DNA of 64,000 nt. It comes from Amycolatopsis australiensis. Lineage in GTDB: Bacteria; Actinomycetota; Actinomycetes; Mycobacteriales; Pseudonocardiaceae. This document shows positions 10,966 to 19,377 of the stretch, piece after piece. The DNA lies in assembly GCF_900119165.1 (NCBI RefSeq), contig NZ_FPJG01000006.1, forward strand, positions 5,332,001-5,396,000, given 5' to 3'. The position numbers and the translations under genes are program-made. The notes below the pieces were generated by a model. It was not told where the DNA came from. It ran no database searches and saw only the letters and a program-made list of their open reading frames with translations. Every line of letters starts with the position of its first letter. Position 1 is the stretch's first letter.

Positions 10966-10981
10966 GTATAACGCCCTATAC
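10966..10981 (+). repeat. intergenic palindrome, copy 1 (GTATAACGCCCTATAC)
   Basis: One of four copies of a 16-bp element with arms GTATA and TATAC. This copy has one change in the centre (ACGCCC for ACGACC). It lies behind the mpa terminator, between convergent genes, so it is unlikely to be a promoter site for either. Confidence 0.7.
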
Positions 10982-11064
10982 GTCTTGGCTGGATCAACCA
11001 CCGTACCGGTGCCCTGGGTTCCGGCTGCCGGTCGACGGGCTGTTCGGCGCCCGCGCGGTTCGGT

Positions 11065-11952
11065 CTACCCGTCGGCGGGTAGCAGCGCCTCGGCGAGCCG
11101 GCGCCAGTGCGGCATCGCCGCAGTGCCCGGAGCGAGCCCGATCACCTGGATGCCGACGTGGTCGGCACCCGCGTCGAGGTGGCCGCGCAGCTTCTCGGCG
11201 ATCGTGTCCAGGTCGCCCCAGAACACGAGGTCGTCGACCAGGCGGTCGCTGCCGCGGCCGCCGTCGATGTCCGCTTCCGTGTAGCCGAGGCGGCGGAACT
11301 TCGCGACGTTGTACTTCTGTGTGAGGTACGGGTGCAGGTGCTCGCGGGCGATCTCGCGCGCCCTGGCCGGATCCGTCTCGAAGAGCACGGCGTGCTCGAC
11401 GCCGAGGAACGGGCCGTCGCCGAGGATTTCGCGCGCCTGGGCGGTGTGTCCGGGTGTCACGTGGTAGGTGTGCGCGCCCGCCGAGCGGTCCCTGGCCAGT
11501 TCCAGCATCTTCGGGCCGTACGCGGCCAGCAGGCGGCGCATCGGTGCCCTCGGCGCGGGATTGGCGCTCGTGGTGGCGTCCATCGCGTCCAGGTAGCCGT
11601 GCATCGCCTGCAGCGGCTTGGCCCCGGGTTTTCCGGCGCCGAAGCCGAGGCCCAGCAGGTGGCGGTCCGGGTAGGCGTCGGCCAGCAGCACCGCTGCGCC
11701 CCGCGTCCAGCGTGGCTCGCGGGACCAGATCTGCGCGATCCCGTTGACGACGGTGAGGCGCTCGGTGACCGACAGCAGGAACCCGGCATGGGTAAGCGCT
11801 TCCCGGCCGTCGCGCTCGGGGATCCACACCGCCGGCCAGCCCAGTTCTTCCAGTTCCCGGACCGCGTCGCGGATGGCGGCCGCCGGCTGGTCCTCGAAGT
11901 CGAACGTCCAGATCCCGTAGCGGCCCAGCCGCATGCCCTCGATCGTGCTCAT
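11065..11952 (-). CDS. LLM-class F420-dependent oxidoreductase
   Basis: 295-residue TIM-barrel enzyme of the luciferase-like monooxygenase superfamily, subgroup using the deazaflavin F420. Seen: GRYGIWTFDFEDQPAAAIRD at the start, WPAVWIPERDGREALT, LLGLGFGAGKPG and a C-terminal VFWGDLDTIAEKLRGHLDAGADHVGIQ typical of the group. ATG at 11952 was chosen since the family begins with this GRYGIW stretch, although the frame runs 40 codons further. No ribosome site precedes it and a promoter with its -10 right in front suggests a leaderless mRNA. The ArsR-type gene just upstream and an operator-like palindrome suggest local control. The substrate is unknown. Confidence 0.85.
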   Translation of the reverse strand: MSTIEGMRLGRYGIWTFDFEDQPAAAIRDAVRELEELGWPAVWIPERDGREALTHAGFLLSVTERLTVVNGIAQIWSREPRWTRGAAVLLADAYPDRHLLGLGFGAGKPGAKPLQAMHGYLDAMDATTSANPAPRAPMRRLLAAYGPKMLELARDRSAGAHTYHVTPGHTAQAREILGDGPFLGVEHAVLFETDPARAREIAREHLHPYLTQKYNVAKFRRLGYTEADIDGGRGSDRLVDDLVFWGDLDTIAEKLRGHLDAGADHVGIQVIGLAPGTAAMPHWRRLAEALLPADG

Positions 11953-11959
11953 GGATCGA

Positions 11960-11987
11960 AGTATCGCAGATTTACGATATGAGTCAA
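11960..11987 (-). promoter_or_regulatory. promoter of the LLM oxidoreductase overlapped by an 18-bp palindrome (likely ArsR-family operator)
   Basis: On the minus strand TTGACT (11987-11982), 16 bases, then GATACT (11965-11960), which is a good sigma-70-type promoter whose start point falls on the ATG. The imperfect dyad TATCGCAGATTTACGATA (11962-11979) covers the spacer and the -10, so a bound repressor would block RNA polymerase. Confidence 0.6.
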
Positions 11988-12019
11988 CGTGGGCCTGCCG
12001 GGAACGGGGAGGGGAGAGA

Positions 12020-12361
12020 TCAGAGAGAGTGGCCGAGCGCGGCGACGAACTCGGCGATCCGCGCTTCGTCACGCTTGTAGTGCGTCCACTTGCCGACGCG
12101 CGTCGCGCGCACCAGGCCGGCCCGCTGCAGCGCCGCCATGTACGCCGACACCGTCGACTGCGCCAGCCCGAGCTTCGCCTGGATGTGACTCACGCACACC
12201 CCGACCTCGACCGGATCGGCGATGGCCTCCTCGACGGGGAAGTGCCGCTCCGGCTCCCGCAGCCAGCCGAGCACCTGCAGCCGGATCGGGTTCGCGAGCG
12301 CCTTGAACACGTCGAGCAGCTGCTCGACGTCCGGCTGCGGTTCCGCGCGTGTCGTGGTCAT
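12020..12361 (-). CDS. ArsR-family winged-helix repressor
   Basis: 113 residues. LLDVFKALANPIRLQVLGWL is the classical ArsR opening, and VCVSHIQAKLGLAQSTVSAYMAALQRAGLV is the helix-turn-helix with the recognition helix, followed by the wing TRVGKWTHYKRDE. There is no ELCVCDL metal site; a single Cys (VGVCVSH) remains, so it may not sense metals. The ATG at 12361 (MTTTRAEP) was preferred to upstream frames. It sits before the LLM oxidoreductase on the same strand and probably controls it. Confidence 0.88.
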   Translation of the reverse strand: MTTTRAEPQPDVEQLLDVFKALANPIRLQVLGWLREPERHFPVEEAIADPVEVGVCVSHIQAKLGLAQSTVSAYMAALQRAGLVRATRVGKWTHYKRDEARIAEFVAALGHSL

Positions 12362-12419
12362 GGGCCTCACGATCAGCATAGCCGCGACCCGCCACCGGCG
12401 CGTGCTGCCGGACCTTGGC

Positions 12420-12435
12420 GTATAACGACCTATAC
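12420..12435 (+). repeat. intergenic palindrome, copy 2 (GTATAACGACCTATAC)
   Basis: Same 16-bp element, here between the divergent ArsR gene and the small gene at 12445. Its right arm plus the next base reads TATACT (12431-12436), a perfect-looking -10 hexamer eight bases before the GTG start. A protein bound here would therefore sit on the promoter of that gene. Confidence 0.75.
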
Positions 12436-12444
12436 TCACCGGCT

Positions 12445-12780
12445 GTGAGCGAAAAAACCCGGCGCCGCGCGCCCATCACCGAATCGGACGTCCTCGCCTG
12501 GCTGGAGACGACAGCCGCCGCCGTCGAAGCGGGGGAGGTGAGCGCGCAGGAGCTGATCGACCTGCTCGGCGAGTTCCGCCGGGCCTCGGCGGCCTGCGCC
12601 GACGCGTCCGACTGGCTGCTGCTCGCCGCCCGCGAAGGCGGCGCCAGCCTCCGCCAGATCGCGCCGGTCTTCGGCAAGGGCTACGTCCGGGCGCCGGCGG
12701 CGCGCCTGGAGAAGCTGCACCGCCAGGCGCAGAACGCCGACCAGTGGCTGGCCATCCTCCGGCACAAGGCGACGGCATGA
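12445..12780 (+). CDS. small protein with a helix-turn-helix-like segment, function unknown
   Basis: 111 residues, helical throughout. The N-terminal half (ITESDVLAWLETTAAAVEAG, SAQELIDLLGEFRRASA) looks like a helical bundle; the C-terminal half has WLLLAAREGGASLRQIAPVF, KGYVRAPAARLEKLHRQAQ, similar in pattern to a helix-turn-helix (about residues 70-95) of the kind that reads sequence after an ASxxxIA helix. The GTG start is only nine bases from a palindromic repeat and follows a TATACT hexamer, which suggests a leaderless mRNA. The stop overlaps the next ATG (ATGA), so it is coupled to an aldo/keto reductase. I do not recognise the family. Confidence 0.7.
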   Translation: MSEKTRRRAPITESDVLAWLETTAAAVEAGEVSAQELIDLLGEFRRASAACADASDWLLLAAREGGASLRQIAPVFGKGYVRAPAARLEKLHRQAQNADQWLAILRHKATA

Positions 12781-13706
12781 ACCGCGTCGCGCTCGGCCTG
12801 GCCGCGCTGGGCCGCCCCGCGTACATCAACCTCGGCCGGGAGGGCGCGCTACCGCGGACACGGGACGTCGGTTCCATGCGGGCCGCGACTTTCGCCGTGC
12901 TCGACGACGCCTACGCGGCGGGCGTCCGGCACGTCGACGTCGCGCGGTCGTACGGCCGCTCGGAGGAATTCCTGGCGGCGTGGCTGGCCGAGCGCGGGCA
13001 CACCGACGTGGAGGTCTCCAGCAAGTGGGGCTACGCCTACGTCGGCGACTGGCGGCTGGACGCCGAGGTGCACGAGGTGAAGGAGCACTCGGCGGCGCGG
13101 TTCGCGGCGCAGTGGGCGGAAACCCTGGCGCTGCTGGGGGACCGGGTCGGTCTGTACCAGGTGCATTCGCTCACTGTGGACAGTCCCTTGTTCACCGACG
13201 AGCCGCTGGTCGAGGCGCTGGCGGAGCTGTCGGCGAACGGCGTGGCGGTCGGGTTCTCGACGTCGGGGCCGCGGCAGGCGGACGCGATCGAGCGGGCGTT
13301 CGGGCTCGAAGTCGCCGGGCGGCCGGTGTTTTCGGCGGTGCAGTCGACGTGGAACGTGCTGGAGCCGTCCGCGGGACCGGCGCTGACCGCCGCGCACGCG
13401 GCCGGGAACCGGGTGCTGGTCAAGGAAACCCTCGCCAACGGCAGGCTCGCGGTCGAAGCGCCGGCGGCGGTGCGGGAGATCGCCGCGGCGCACGGCACGG
13501 GGCCCGACGCGGTCGCGGTGGCCGCCGTGCTGGCCCAGGAGTGGGCCGACCGGGCGGTCATCGGCCCGGCGAGCCCGGCGCAGCTGGCGGCGAACCTGCG
13601 CGCCACGGCACTGGAACTCACCGCGGCCGAACGGGACGCGCTGGCCGTGCTCGCCGAGGAACCGGGCGAGTACTGGCGACACCGGTCCTCCTTGGCGTGG
13701 GACTGA
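12777..13706 (+). CDS. aldo/keto reductase
   Basis: 309-residue (alpha/beta)8 NAD(P)H-dependent reductase. The catalytic tetrad is visible: Asp in [12 protein letters not shown] together with its Tyr, Lys in [10 protein letters not shown] and His in [11 protein letters not shown]-terminal [22 protein letters not shown] is the usual cofactor-binding region. The ATG overlaps the stop of the upstream small protein by four bases. Substrate unknown. Confidence 0.88.
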   Translation: MNRVALGLAALGRPAYINLGREGALPRTRDVGSMRAATFAVLDDAYAAGVRHVDVARSYGRSEEFLAAWLAERGHTDVEVSSKWGYAYVGDWRLDAEVHEVKEHSAARFAAQWAETLALLGDRVGLYQVHSLTVDSPLFTDEPLVEALAELSANGVAVGFSTSGPRQADAIERAFGLEVAGRPVFSAVQSTWNVLEPSAGPALTAAHAAGNRVLVKETLANGRLAVEAPAAVREIAAAHGTGPDAVAVAAVLAQEWADRAVIGPASPAQLAANLRATALELTAAERDALAVLAEEPGEYWRHRSSLAWD

Positions 13707-13759
13707 CGGGCTGCACTACCCTTCGCTGGCACGCCACGGACGACAGGAGGCCGGAGCAG

Positions 13760-14380
13760 GTGCGTCATCGGCAGGCGATCGCGTTGGCCGCGGTCGCGTT
13801 GGTGGGCCTCACGGGCTGCGACGGGCCCGATCCGAACAACCTGGAGACGTACTACGACGATCCGGTGCCCACGTCCTCGGCGGTCCCGCGCGCTTCGGAC
13901 GCTCCGGTGAGTCCCGCGAAGGCGGCTCCGGTCACGCCTCCGCCGGCCGTGCCCGATGCCGGACGGCTCGCGGAGCGGGCGTTGCTGTCCGACGCCGACG
14001 TCGCCGAAGAAGGTGTGCGGCCGGCCTCGAACGAAGTCGCGGGGTGCCTGGCGGACGGGCCGTCGGCGGCCAGCCGGACGGCGACCTGGCGCTATTCCGG
14101 CGGGTCGGTGCTGAGCCACCGCGTCGTGGCGTTCGACGACCGGTCGGCCGCCCACGCCCTCGCGGACGACGAGTGCGCGGGCAAGACGGTGAGCGTCCCG
14201 GTCCAGCCCGGGGTCGAGCTGCAGCGGGCCCGGTGCGACGGCAAGACCTGCACCGTGTTGCTGGCCAAGGGAAGGCTCGTGTCCGAGCTGACGGTCTCGG
14301 CGAGCACCGAGGCCCGCGCGGTGGACGCCGCCAAGCGCCTGCTGCCGGCGATGACGGCGAAGCTCACCGCTCAGCCGTAG
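13760..14380 (+). CDS. lipoprotein of unknown function
   Basis: 206 residues starting at a GTG with AGGAGG ahead. The signal peptide is short and ends in the lipobox LTGC (Cys about 20). A Pro/Ala/Ser-rich spacer (about 25-65) leads to a globular domain with [12 protein letters not shown], three cysteines ([23 protein letters not shown]) and [11 protein letters not shown]. Probably anchored on the outer side of the cell membrane. The last ten bases overlap the convergent Nudix gene. No family recognised. Confidence 0.75.
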   Translation: MRHRQAIALAAVALVGLTGCDGPDPNNLETYYDDPVPTSSAVPRASDAPVSPAKAAPVTPPPAVPDAGRLAERALLSDADVAEEGVRPASNEVAGCLADGPSAASRTATWRYSGGSVLSHRVVAFDDRSAAHALADDECAGKTVSVPVQPGVELQRARCDGKTCTVLLAKGRLVSELTVSASTEARAVDAAKRLLPAMTAKLTAQP

Positions 14381-14889
14381 CGGCGGAACCACTCCTGGAC
14401 GCCTTCGCGGCCGTCGGGGATGAAGGGCAGCTCGGGGGCCGGGTCTTCGACCCAGGCGCGCAGCTCCGCCAAGGGGATCCAGCGGCCTTCGACGATCTCT
14501 TCGGGCTGGTGGCGGATGGGCCCGTCCCAGCGGACCTCGAAGGCGAAGTTGTGACAGCGGTTGCGGCCGTCGTCGTAGACCTTGGTGAACAGCGGCACGG
14601 GTTCCACCCCCTGGACGCCGAGCTCCTCGGCCAGCTCGCGGCGGGCGCACTCGGCCGGGGTCTCGCCGGCCGCGACCACGCCGCCGGCCCAGCAGTCCCA
14701 CGTCGACGGGAACACGTCCTTCACCGCGGTGCGGAGGTGCACGTAGACGGCCTTTCCGTCACCCGAACGGACCAGGACGACGCCGGCGGCGTGCCACAGG
14801 CCCTCGGCGCGGACGCGGGCGCGGGTGGCCGTGCCGACGACCGAGCCGGCCTGGTCATAGCGGGCAACGAGTTCGTCACTGCCTGGCAT
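14371..14889 (-). CDS. Nudix hydrolase
   Basis: 172 residues. The Nudix box [20 protein letters not shown] followed by LGV fits G-x5-E-x7-REUxEExGU without a missing residue. The surrounding sequence ([38 protein letters not shown]) resembles the YfcD/IPP-isomerase-like Nudix branch. It likely hydrolyses a nucleoside or prenyl diphosphate; the substrate is not determined. It is divergent from dop, 42 bp apart. Confidence 0.88.
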   Translation of the reverse strand: MPGSDELVARYDQAGSVVGTATRARVRAEGLWHAAGVVLVRSGDGKAVYVHLRTAVKDVFPSTWDCWAGGVVAAGETPAECARRELAEELGVQGVEPVPLFTKVYDDGRNRCHNFAFEVRWDGPIRHQPEEIVEGRWIPLAELRAWVEDPAPELPFIPDGREGVQEWFRRYG

Positions 14890-14918
14890 GGGTGCATCGT
14901 TCCACCAGTGCGACCCCG

Positions 14919-14931
14919 TAGGGTGGTGGAC
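14919..14931 (+). promoter_or_regulatory. -10 hexamer for a leaderless dop transcript
   Basis: TAGGGT (14919-14924) followed by seven bases and the ATG at 14932. In-frame GTG codons at 14923 and 14926 are possible alternatives, but the homologous protein starts at the ATG. Confidence 0.45.
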
Positions 14932-16434
14932 ATGCGGCGGATCATGGGAACCGAAGTCGAGTACGGCATCTCCGTGCCGGGCGACGCGACGGCGAACCCG
15001 GTACTCACCTCCACCCAGGTCGTCCTCGCCTACGCGGCGGCGGCCGACATCCCGCGCGCCCGGCGGGCGCGGTGGGACTACGAGGTGGAGTCCCCGCTGC
15101 GCGACGCGCGCGGGTTCGACCTCACCGGGCCCGGCGGGCCTGGCCACGACCCGGACGTCGAGGACCTGGGCGCGGCGAACGTCATCCTGACCAACGGGGC
15201 GCGGCTGTACGTCGACCACGCGCACCCGGAGTACTCGGCGCCCGAGGTGACCAACGCCCGGGACGCGGTCATCTGGGACAAGGCGGGCGAGCGGGTGATG
15301 GAGGAGGCGGCGATGAAGGCCGCGTCCGTGCCGGGCCAGCCGCAGCTGCAGCTGTACAAGAACAACGTGGACGGCAAGGGCGCCAGCTACGGCACGCACG
15401 AGAACTACCTGATGGCGCGGTCGACGCCGTTCACCGCGGTGATCGCGGGGCTGACGCCGTTCTTCGTCTCGCGCCAGGTCGTGACCGGCTCCGGCCGGGT
15501 CGGGATCGGGCCGCAGAGCGAGGAAGCCGGGTTCCAGCTCTCCCAGCGTGCGGACTACATCGAGGTCGAGGTCGGCCTGGAGACGACGCTGAAGCGCGGG
15601 ATCATCAACACCCGCGACGAGCCGCACGCGGACGCGGACAAGTACCGTCGGCTGCACGTCATCATCGGCGACGCGAACATGTCGGAGTACTCGACGTACC
15701 TCAAGGTCGGGACGACCGCGCTGGTGCTGGACCTGATCGAGGCGGGCATCCGCTTCGACGACCTGAAGCTGGACGAGCCGGTCAAGGCCGTGCACCAGAT
15801 CAGCCACGACCCGACGCTGAAGACGCAGGTCGCGCTGGCCAACGGCAAGAAGTACACCGGGCTGGACCTGCAGTTCGCCTACCACGAGATCGCTTCGCAG
15901 AACCTGGAGCGCACGGGTGCGGACCAGGCGTCGAAGGAGGTGCTGCGGGTCTGGGGCGAGATCCTGGACGCGCTGGCGCGCGATCCGCAGGAGTGCGCGG
16001 ACCGGCTGGACTGGCCGGCGAAGCTGCGGCTGCTCGAGGGCTACCGGCAGCGGGACAACCTCGCGTGGGGCGCGCCGCGGCTGCGGCTGGTCGACCTGCA
16101 GTACTCGGACGTGCGGCTGGCGAAGGGCCTGTACAACCGGCTGGTGACGCGCGGGTCGATGAAGCGGCTGGTGTCGGAGGAGGAAGTGCTGGCCGCGGTG
16201 ACGACGCCGCCGTCGGACACGCGGGCCTACTTCCGGGGCCGGGCGCTGGAGAAGTACGCGACGTCGATCGCGGCGGCGTCCTGGGATTCGGTCATCTTCG
16301 ACGTGGGCAAGGAGTCGCTGGTGCGGATCCCGACCCTGGAGCCGCTGCGCGGGACGAAGGCGCACGTCGGCAAGCTGCTGGACGAGGCCGCGACGGCGGA
16401 GGAGCTGGTGGAGGCGCTCACCGGTTCGGACTAG
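14932..16434 (+). CDS. dop: depupylase/deamidase of Pup, Dop
   Basis: Carboxylate-amine ligase-fold enzyme that cleaves Pup from its targets and, where needed, deamidates Pup-Gln. It opens with [14 protein letters not shown] (the Glu binds Mg-ATP), carries the Dop-specific loop region around [11 protein letters not shown], and shows [20 protein letters not shown] and [20 protein letters not shown]. 500 residues, as in mycobacteria. It is first in the dop-pup-prcB-prcA operon. Because Pup here ends in Glu, only the depupylase activity seems needed. Confidence 0.97.
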   Translation: MRRIMGTEVEYGISVPGDATANPVLTSTQVVLAYAAAADIPRARRARWDYEVESPLRDARGFDLTGPGGPGHDPDVEDLGAANVILTNGARLYVDHAHPEYSAPEVTNARDAVIWDKAGERVMEEAAMKAASVPGQPQLQLYKNNVDGKGASYGTHENYLMARSTPFTAVIAGLTPFFVSRQVVTGSGRVGIGPQSEEAGFQLSQRADYIEVEVGLETTLKRGIINTRDEPHADADKYRRLHVIIGDANMSEYSTYLKVGTTALVLDLIEAGIRFDDLKLDEPVKAVHQISHDPTLKTQVALANGKKYTGLDLQFAYHEIASQNLERTGADQASKEVLRVWGEILDALARDPQECADRLDWPAKLRLLEGYRQRDNLAWGAPRLRLVDLQYSDVRLAKGLYNRLVTRGSMKRLVSEEEVLAAVTTPPSDTRAYFRGRALEKYATSIAAASWDSVIFDVGKESLVRIPTLEPLRGTKAHVGKLLDEAATAEELVEALTGSD

Positions 16435-16485
16435 GCGGGACGCACCACCGATCGCGGCGTTGCCCCGAATGTCGGGGCCGCTGGG

Positions 16486-16491
16486 TAGGCT
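16486..16491 (+). promoter_or_regulatory. possible extra promoter (-10 TAGGCT) in front of pup
   Basis: TAGGCT lies 29 bp before the pup ATG, with GGGAGGCGAG as ribosome site after it. No clear -35 is seen. It would let pup-prcBA be made independently of dop. Confidence 0.35.
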
Positions 16492-16520
16492 AGGAAACAT
16501 CAGCCACACCGGGAGGCGAG

Positions 16521-16715
16521 ATGGCCCAGGAAAAGATCGAAAAGCACGGCGGCGGCGACTCCGACGAGGAGTTCGACGACACCGGCGCGGCGGGTCAGGA
16601 GCGGCGCGAGAAGCTCGGCGAGGACGTGGACACGATCCTCGACGAGATCGACGACGTGCTCGAGGAGAACGCCGAGGACTTCGTCCGGGCCTACGTGCAG
16701 AAGGGCGGCGAGTAA
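16521..16715 (+). CDS. pup: prokaryotic ubiquitin-like protein Pup
   Basis: 64-residue, mostly disordered acidic tag. The N-terminal part MAQEKIEKHGGGDSDEEFDD engages Mpa; the helix-forming segment REKLGEDVDTILDEIDDVLE binds the Mpa coiled coil; the C-terminal end is KGGE. The last residue is Glu, so the protein is made in its ligation-ready form and does not need deamidation, unlike mycobacterial GGQ forms. It has a strong ribosome site and follows dop by 86 bp. Confidence 0.97.
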   Translation: MAQEKIEKHGGGDSDEEFDDTGAAGQERREKLGEDVDTILDEIDDVLEENAEDFVRAYVQKGGE

Positions 16716-16847
16716 GCCGCTGGGGGCGCTGCGCCCTTGCCGACCGTTCAGCCGGCGGCCGGGGGTCCGCGCGGCGGTGGCCTGAGGGGCCGCCGGGCGC
16801 GGGGCCGCGGCCGTTCTGGCCCGCACAGATGGGATTTTTGAGCACGT

Positions 16848-17702
16848 ATGGACAACACCAGGGGCATCTCGGGTCCCGCGCTGCCCGCGGCGTACTTTTC
16901 GTCGGCGACGTCGTCGTTTTCGGACTTCCTGCGTGAGCAGGCGCCGGAGCTGCTGCCGCACCGGCGGGTGGCGCCGGGCGCGGCGGAGCTGGGCGTGCCG
17001 CACGGCACCACGATCGTCGCGTGCACGTTCGCGGGCGGCGTGCTGATCGCGGGTGACCGGCGGGCGACGTCGGGCAACCTGATCGCGAGCCGCGACATCG
17101 AGAAGGTGCACGTCACCGACGAGTACTCGGCGGTGGGCATCGCGGGCACGGCGGGGCTGGCCGTGGAGATGGTGCGGCTGTACGCGGTGGAGCTGGCGCA
17201 CTACGAGAAGATCGAGGGCGTTTCGCTGTCGCTGGACGGCAAGACGAACAAGCTGGCCGGGATGGTCAAGGCCAACCTCGAGATGGCGATGGCGGGGCTG
17301 GCGGCGATTCCGCTGTTCGTGGGGTACGACCTGGAGGCCGAGGACGCCAAGCACGCGGGGCGGATCGTGTCGTACGACGCCGCGGGCGGCCGGTACGAGG
17401 AGCACGGCGGCTACGCGTCGATCGGTTCGGGTTCGCTGTTCGCGAAATCCGCGCTCAAGAAGCTGCACGACCCGGACGCCGACGCCGAGGGCGCCGTGCG
17501 GGTCGCGGTGGAGGCGCTGTACGACGCGGCGGACGACGACACCGCGTCGGGCGGGCCGGACCTGGTGCGCCGGATCTTCCCGAGCGTCGTGACGGTCACC
17601 GCGGAGCAGGGTGCGGTGCAGCTGCCGGAGTCGGAGACGGCCGCGGTGGCCGAGGCCGTCGTGCAGGGGCGCATCGAGCGCCACCAGCGCCGGCTCTCCT
17701 GA
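16848..17702 (+). CDS. prcB: 20S proteasome beta subunit PrcB
   Basis: Catalytic subunit, 284 residues. A propeptide of about 53 residues with [15 protein letters not shown] ends at PHG; the mature N-terminal nucleophile is Thr54 in TTIVACTF. Lys in [11 protein letters not shown] region and the [13 protein letters not shown] segment are conserved. Ends [10 protein letters not shown]. The ATG at 16848 lacks a clear ribosome site; the 132 bp behind pup are GC-rich and may fold. It forms the inner rings of the 20S core together with PrcA. Confidence 0.96.
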   Translation: MDNTRGISGPALPAAYFSSATSSFSDFLREQAPELLPHRRVAPGAAELGVPHGTTIVACTFAGGVLIAGDRRATSGNLIASRDIEKVHVTDEYSAVGIAGTAGLAVEMVRLYAVELAHYEKIEGVSLSLDGKTNKLAGMVKANLEMAMAGLAAIPLFVGYDLEAEDAKHAGRIVSYDAAGGRYEEHGGYASIGSGSLFAKSALKKLHDPDADAEGAVRVAVEALYDAADDDTASGGPDLVRRIFPSVVTVTAEQGAVQLPESETAAVAEAVVQGRIERHQRRLS

Positions 17703-17754
17703 CCGGAGCTGAACCAGTGAACGTTGGAACACCGGAAGACCTGGAGCGCACACC

Positions 17755-18555
17755 GTGACGATGCCGTTGTATGCCTCTCCCGAGCAGCTGATGCGGGAGC
17801 GTTCCGAGCTGGCGCGCAAGGGCATCGCGCGCGGCCGGAGCGTGGTGGTGCTGAAGTACGCGGGCGGCGTGCTGTTCGTGGCGGAGAACCCGTCGGCGAC
17901 GTTGCACAAGGTGTCCGAGATCTACGACCGGATCGGGTTCGCCGCGGTCGGGCGCTACAGCGAGTTCGAGAACCTGCGCGTGGCGGGTATCCGGCACGCG
18001 GACCTGAAGGGCTACCAGTACGACCGGCGTGACGTGAGCGCGCGGGCGCTGGCGAACGCGTACGCGGCGACGCTGGGCAGCATCTTCACCGAGCAGCTGA
18101 AGCCGTTCGAGGTGGAGATCTGCGTGGCGGAGGTGGGGACGACCGCGGCGGAGGACCAGCTGTACCGGCTGACCTACGACGGGTCGATCTTCGACGAGCC
18201 GCAGTACGTGGTGATGGGCGGCCAGACGGACAAGATCTCGGCGAAGCTGAAGGAGACGTTCGAGGACGGCCTGGAGCTGCAGGCGGCGCTGAGCGTGGCG
18301 GTGAAGGCCCTGCGGGCCCCGAGCCAGCCGCAGGCTTCGTCGTCGGCGTCTTCGTCGGGCTCTGCGTCTTCGTCGTCGAACGCGGCGGCGAACGGCAACG
18401 GCGACGGCGACCCGATCAAGCTGGAGGTGGCGGTCCTCGACCGCGACCGCCCGCGGCGTTCGTTCCGGCGCCTCACCGGCGCGGCCCTGGACTCGCTGCT
18501 GCCGGTGCCGGACCCGAAGGTCGACGAGCCGGAGGCCAAGCCCGAAGGCGAGTGA
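17755..18555 (+). CDS. prcA: 20S proteasome alpha subunit PrcA
   Basis: Outer-ring subunit, 266 residues. It begins with [20 protein letters not shown], the gating N-terminus, and shows [20 protein letters not shown] and [19 protein letters not shown]. Between the folded part and the terminal [18 protein letters not shown] block there is a Ser/Ala/Asn/Gly linker (about residues 180-210), longer than in M. tuberculosis. Starts at GTG, 52 bp behind prcB. Its pockets receive the C-terminal Tyr-Leu of Mpa. Confidence 0.95.
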   Translation: MTMPLYASPEQLMRERSELARKGIARGRSVVVLKYAGGVLFVAENPSATLHKVSEIYDRIGFAAVGRYSEFENLRVAGIRHADLKGYQYDRRDVSARALANAYAATLGSIFTEQLKPFEVEICVAEVGTTAAEDQLYRLTYDGSIFDEPQYVVMGGQTDKISAKLKETFEDGLELQAALSVAVKALRAPSQPQASSSASSSGSASSSSNAAANGNGDGDPIKLEVAVLDRDRPRRSFRRLTGAALDSLLPVPDPKVDEPEAKPEGE

Positions 18556-18567
18556 GCCCCGCGTCCG

Positions 18568-19345
18568 TCATCCCGGCCGGTAGGCGACGGCCAGCAGGTG
18601 GGCGGAAGCGTCGATGAGCCGCGGGTCCCGCTCGACGAGCCGGGCGGCGCGCAGGGCCGATCGAGCACGGTCCGGGAACGCGCCGGTCCCGGCGGCGTCG
18701 AGCGCGGGCCACGCGGGGCCTTCGACCCCGAACACCTCGGGGCCCGGGAAGCCTGCCGCGGCGACTTCCTCGCGCAGCTCGGTGGCCGTGTGCCAGTGCG
18801 TGGGCACGAAACCGATGTGGCCGTCGTACGCGCCGGTCTCGATGACCTGCCCCACCGGTCCGGCGACGTCGGCGGTCAGCGTGCCGGCCGCGCCCGTCTC
18901 CAGCAGCGAGAGGTAACGGCTGATGCCCGCGGCGGCGAGCAGCCCACCCGGACGCAGCACCCGCCGGGCTTCGGCCAGTGCGCGAGCGCGGTCTGCAACG
19001 TCGACGAGGTGGTAGAGCGGGCCGAGCAGCAGGACCGCGTCGGCGGACGAGTCCGCCGCGGCCAACGCGCGGGCGTCCCCGGCGGAGGCCGTGACGCCGG
19101 GCAGCGTCGCGGCCCGGGCGGCGTGGGCGGGGACGAGGTCGATCAGGTGGACCGAGTGGCCGTCGGCGGCGAGCCAGGCCGCGTGCACCCCCCGTGCCGC
19201 CTCCGACGTCCAGCACACGGGCGCGGGCAGGCAGGAAGCGCCGAAGCAGCTCCTGGGTGCGCAGGAACTCGAGCCTGCCGTGCGGGCTCCGGGCGAGCCG
19301 GGTGTCCTCGACGGGCCCGGTGGCGTAGTGGGTCGCGAGGTCCAT
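18568..19345 (-). pseudogene. SAM-dependent methyltransferase interrupted by a one-base frameshift
   Basis: Two overlapping frames together make a class I methyltransferase of about 258 residues. The first (from ATG 19345) reads MDLATHYATGPVEDTRLARS to ARVLDVGGGTG, the SAM motif I. The second continues as VHAAWLAADGHSVHLIDLVP through ARRVLRPGGLLAAAGISRYL to LIDASAHLLAVAYRPG. They join at a run of six C (19188-19193; six G on the coding strand); five would restore the frame. It may be a real pseudogene, slippage-controlled, or a sequencing error. Substrate unknown. It is inserted between prcA and pafA relative to mycobacteria. Confidence 0.8.
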
Positions 19346-19377
19346 GCCTCACTGTCCCGGATGCCGCAACCGGATTT

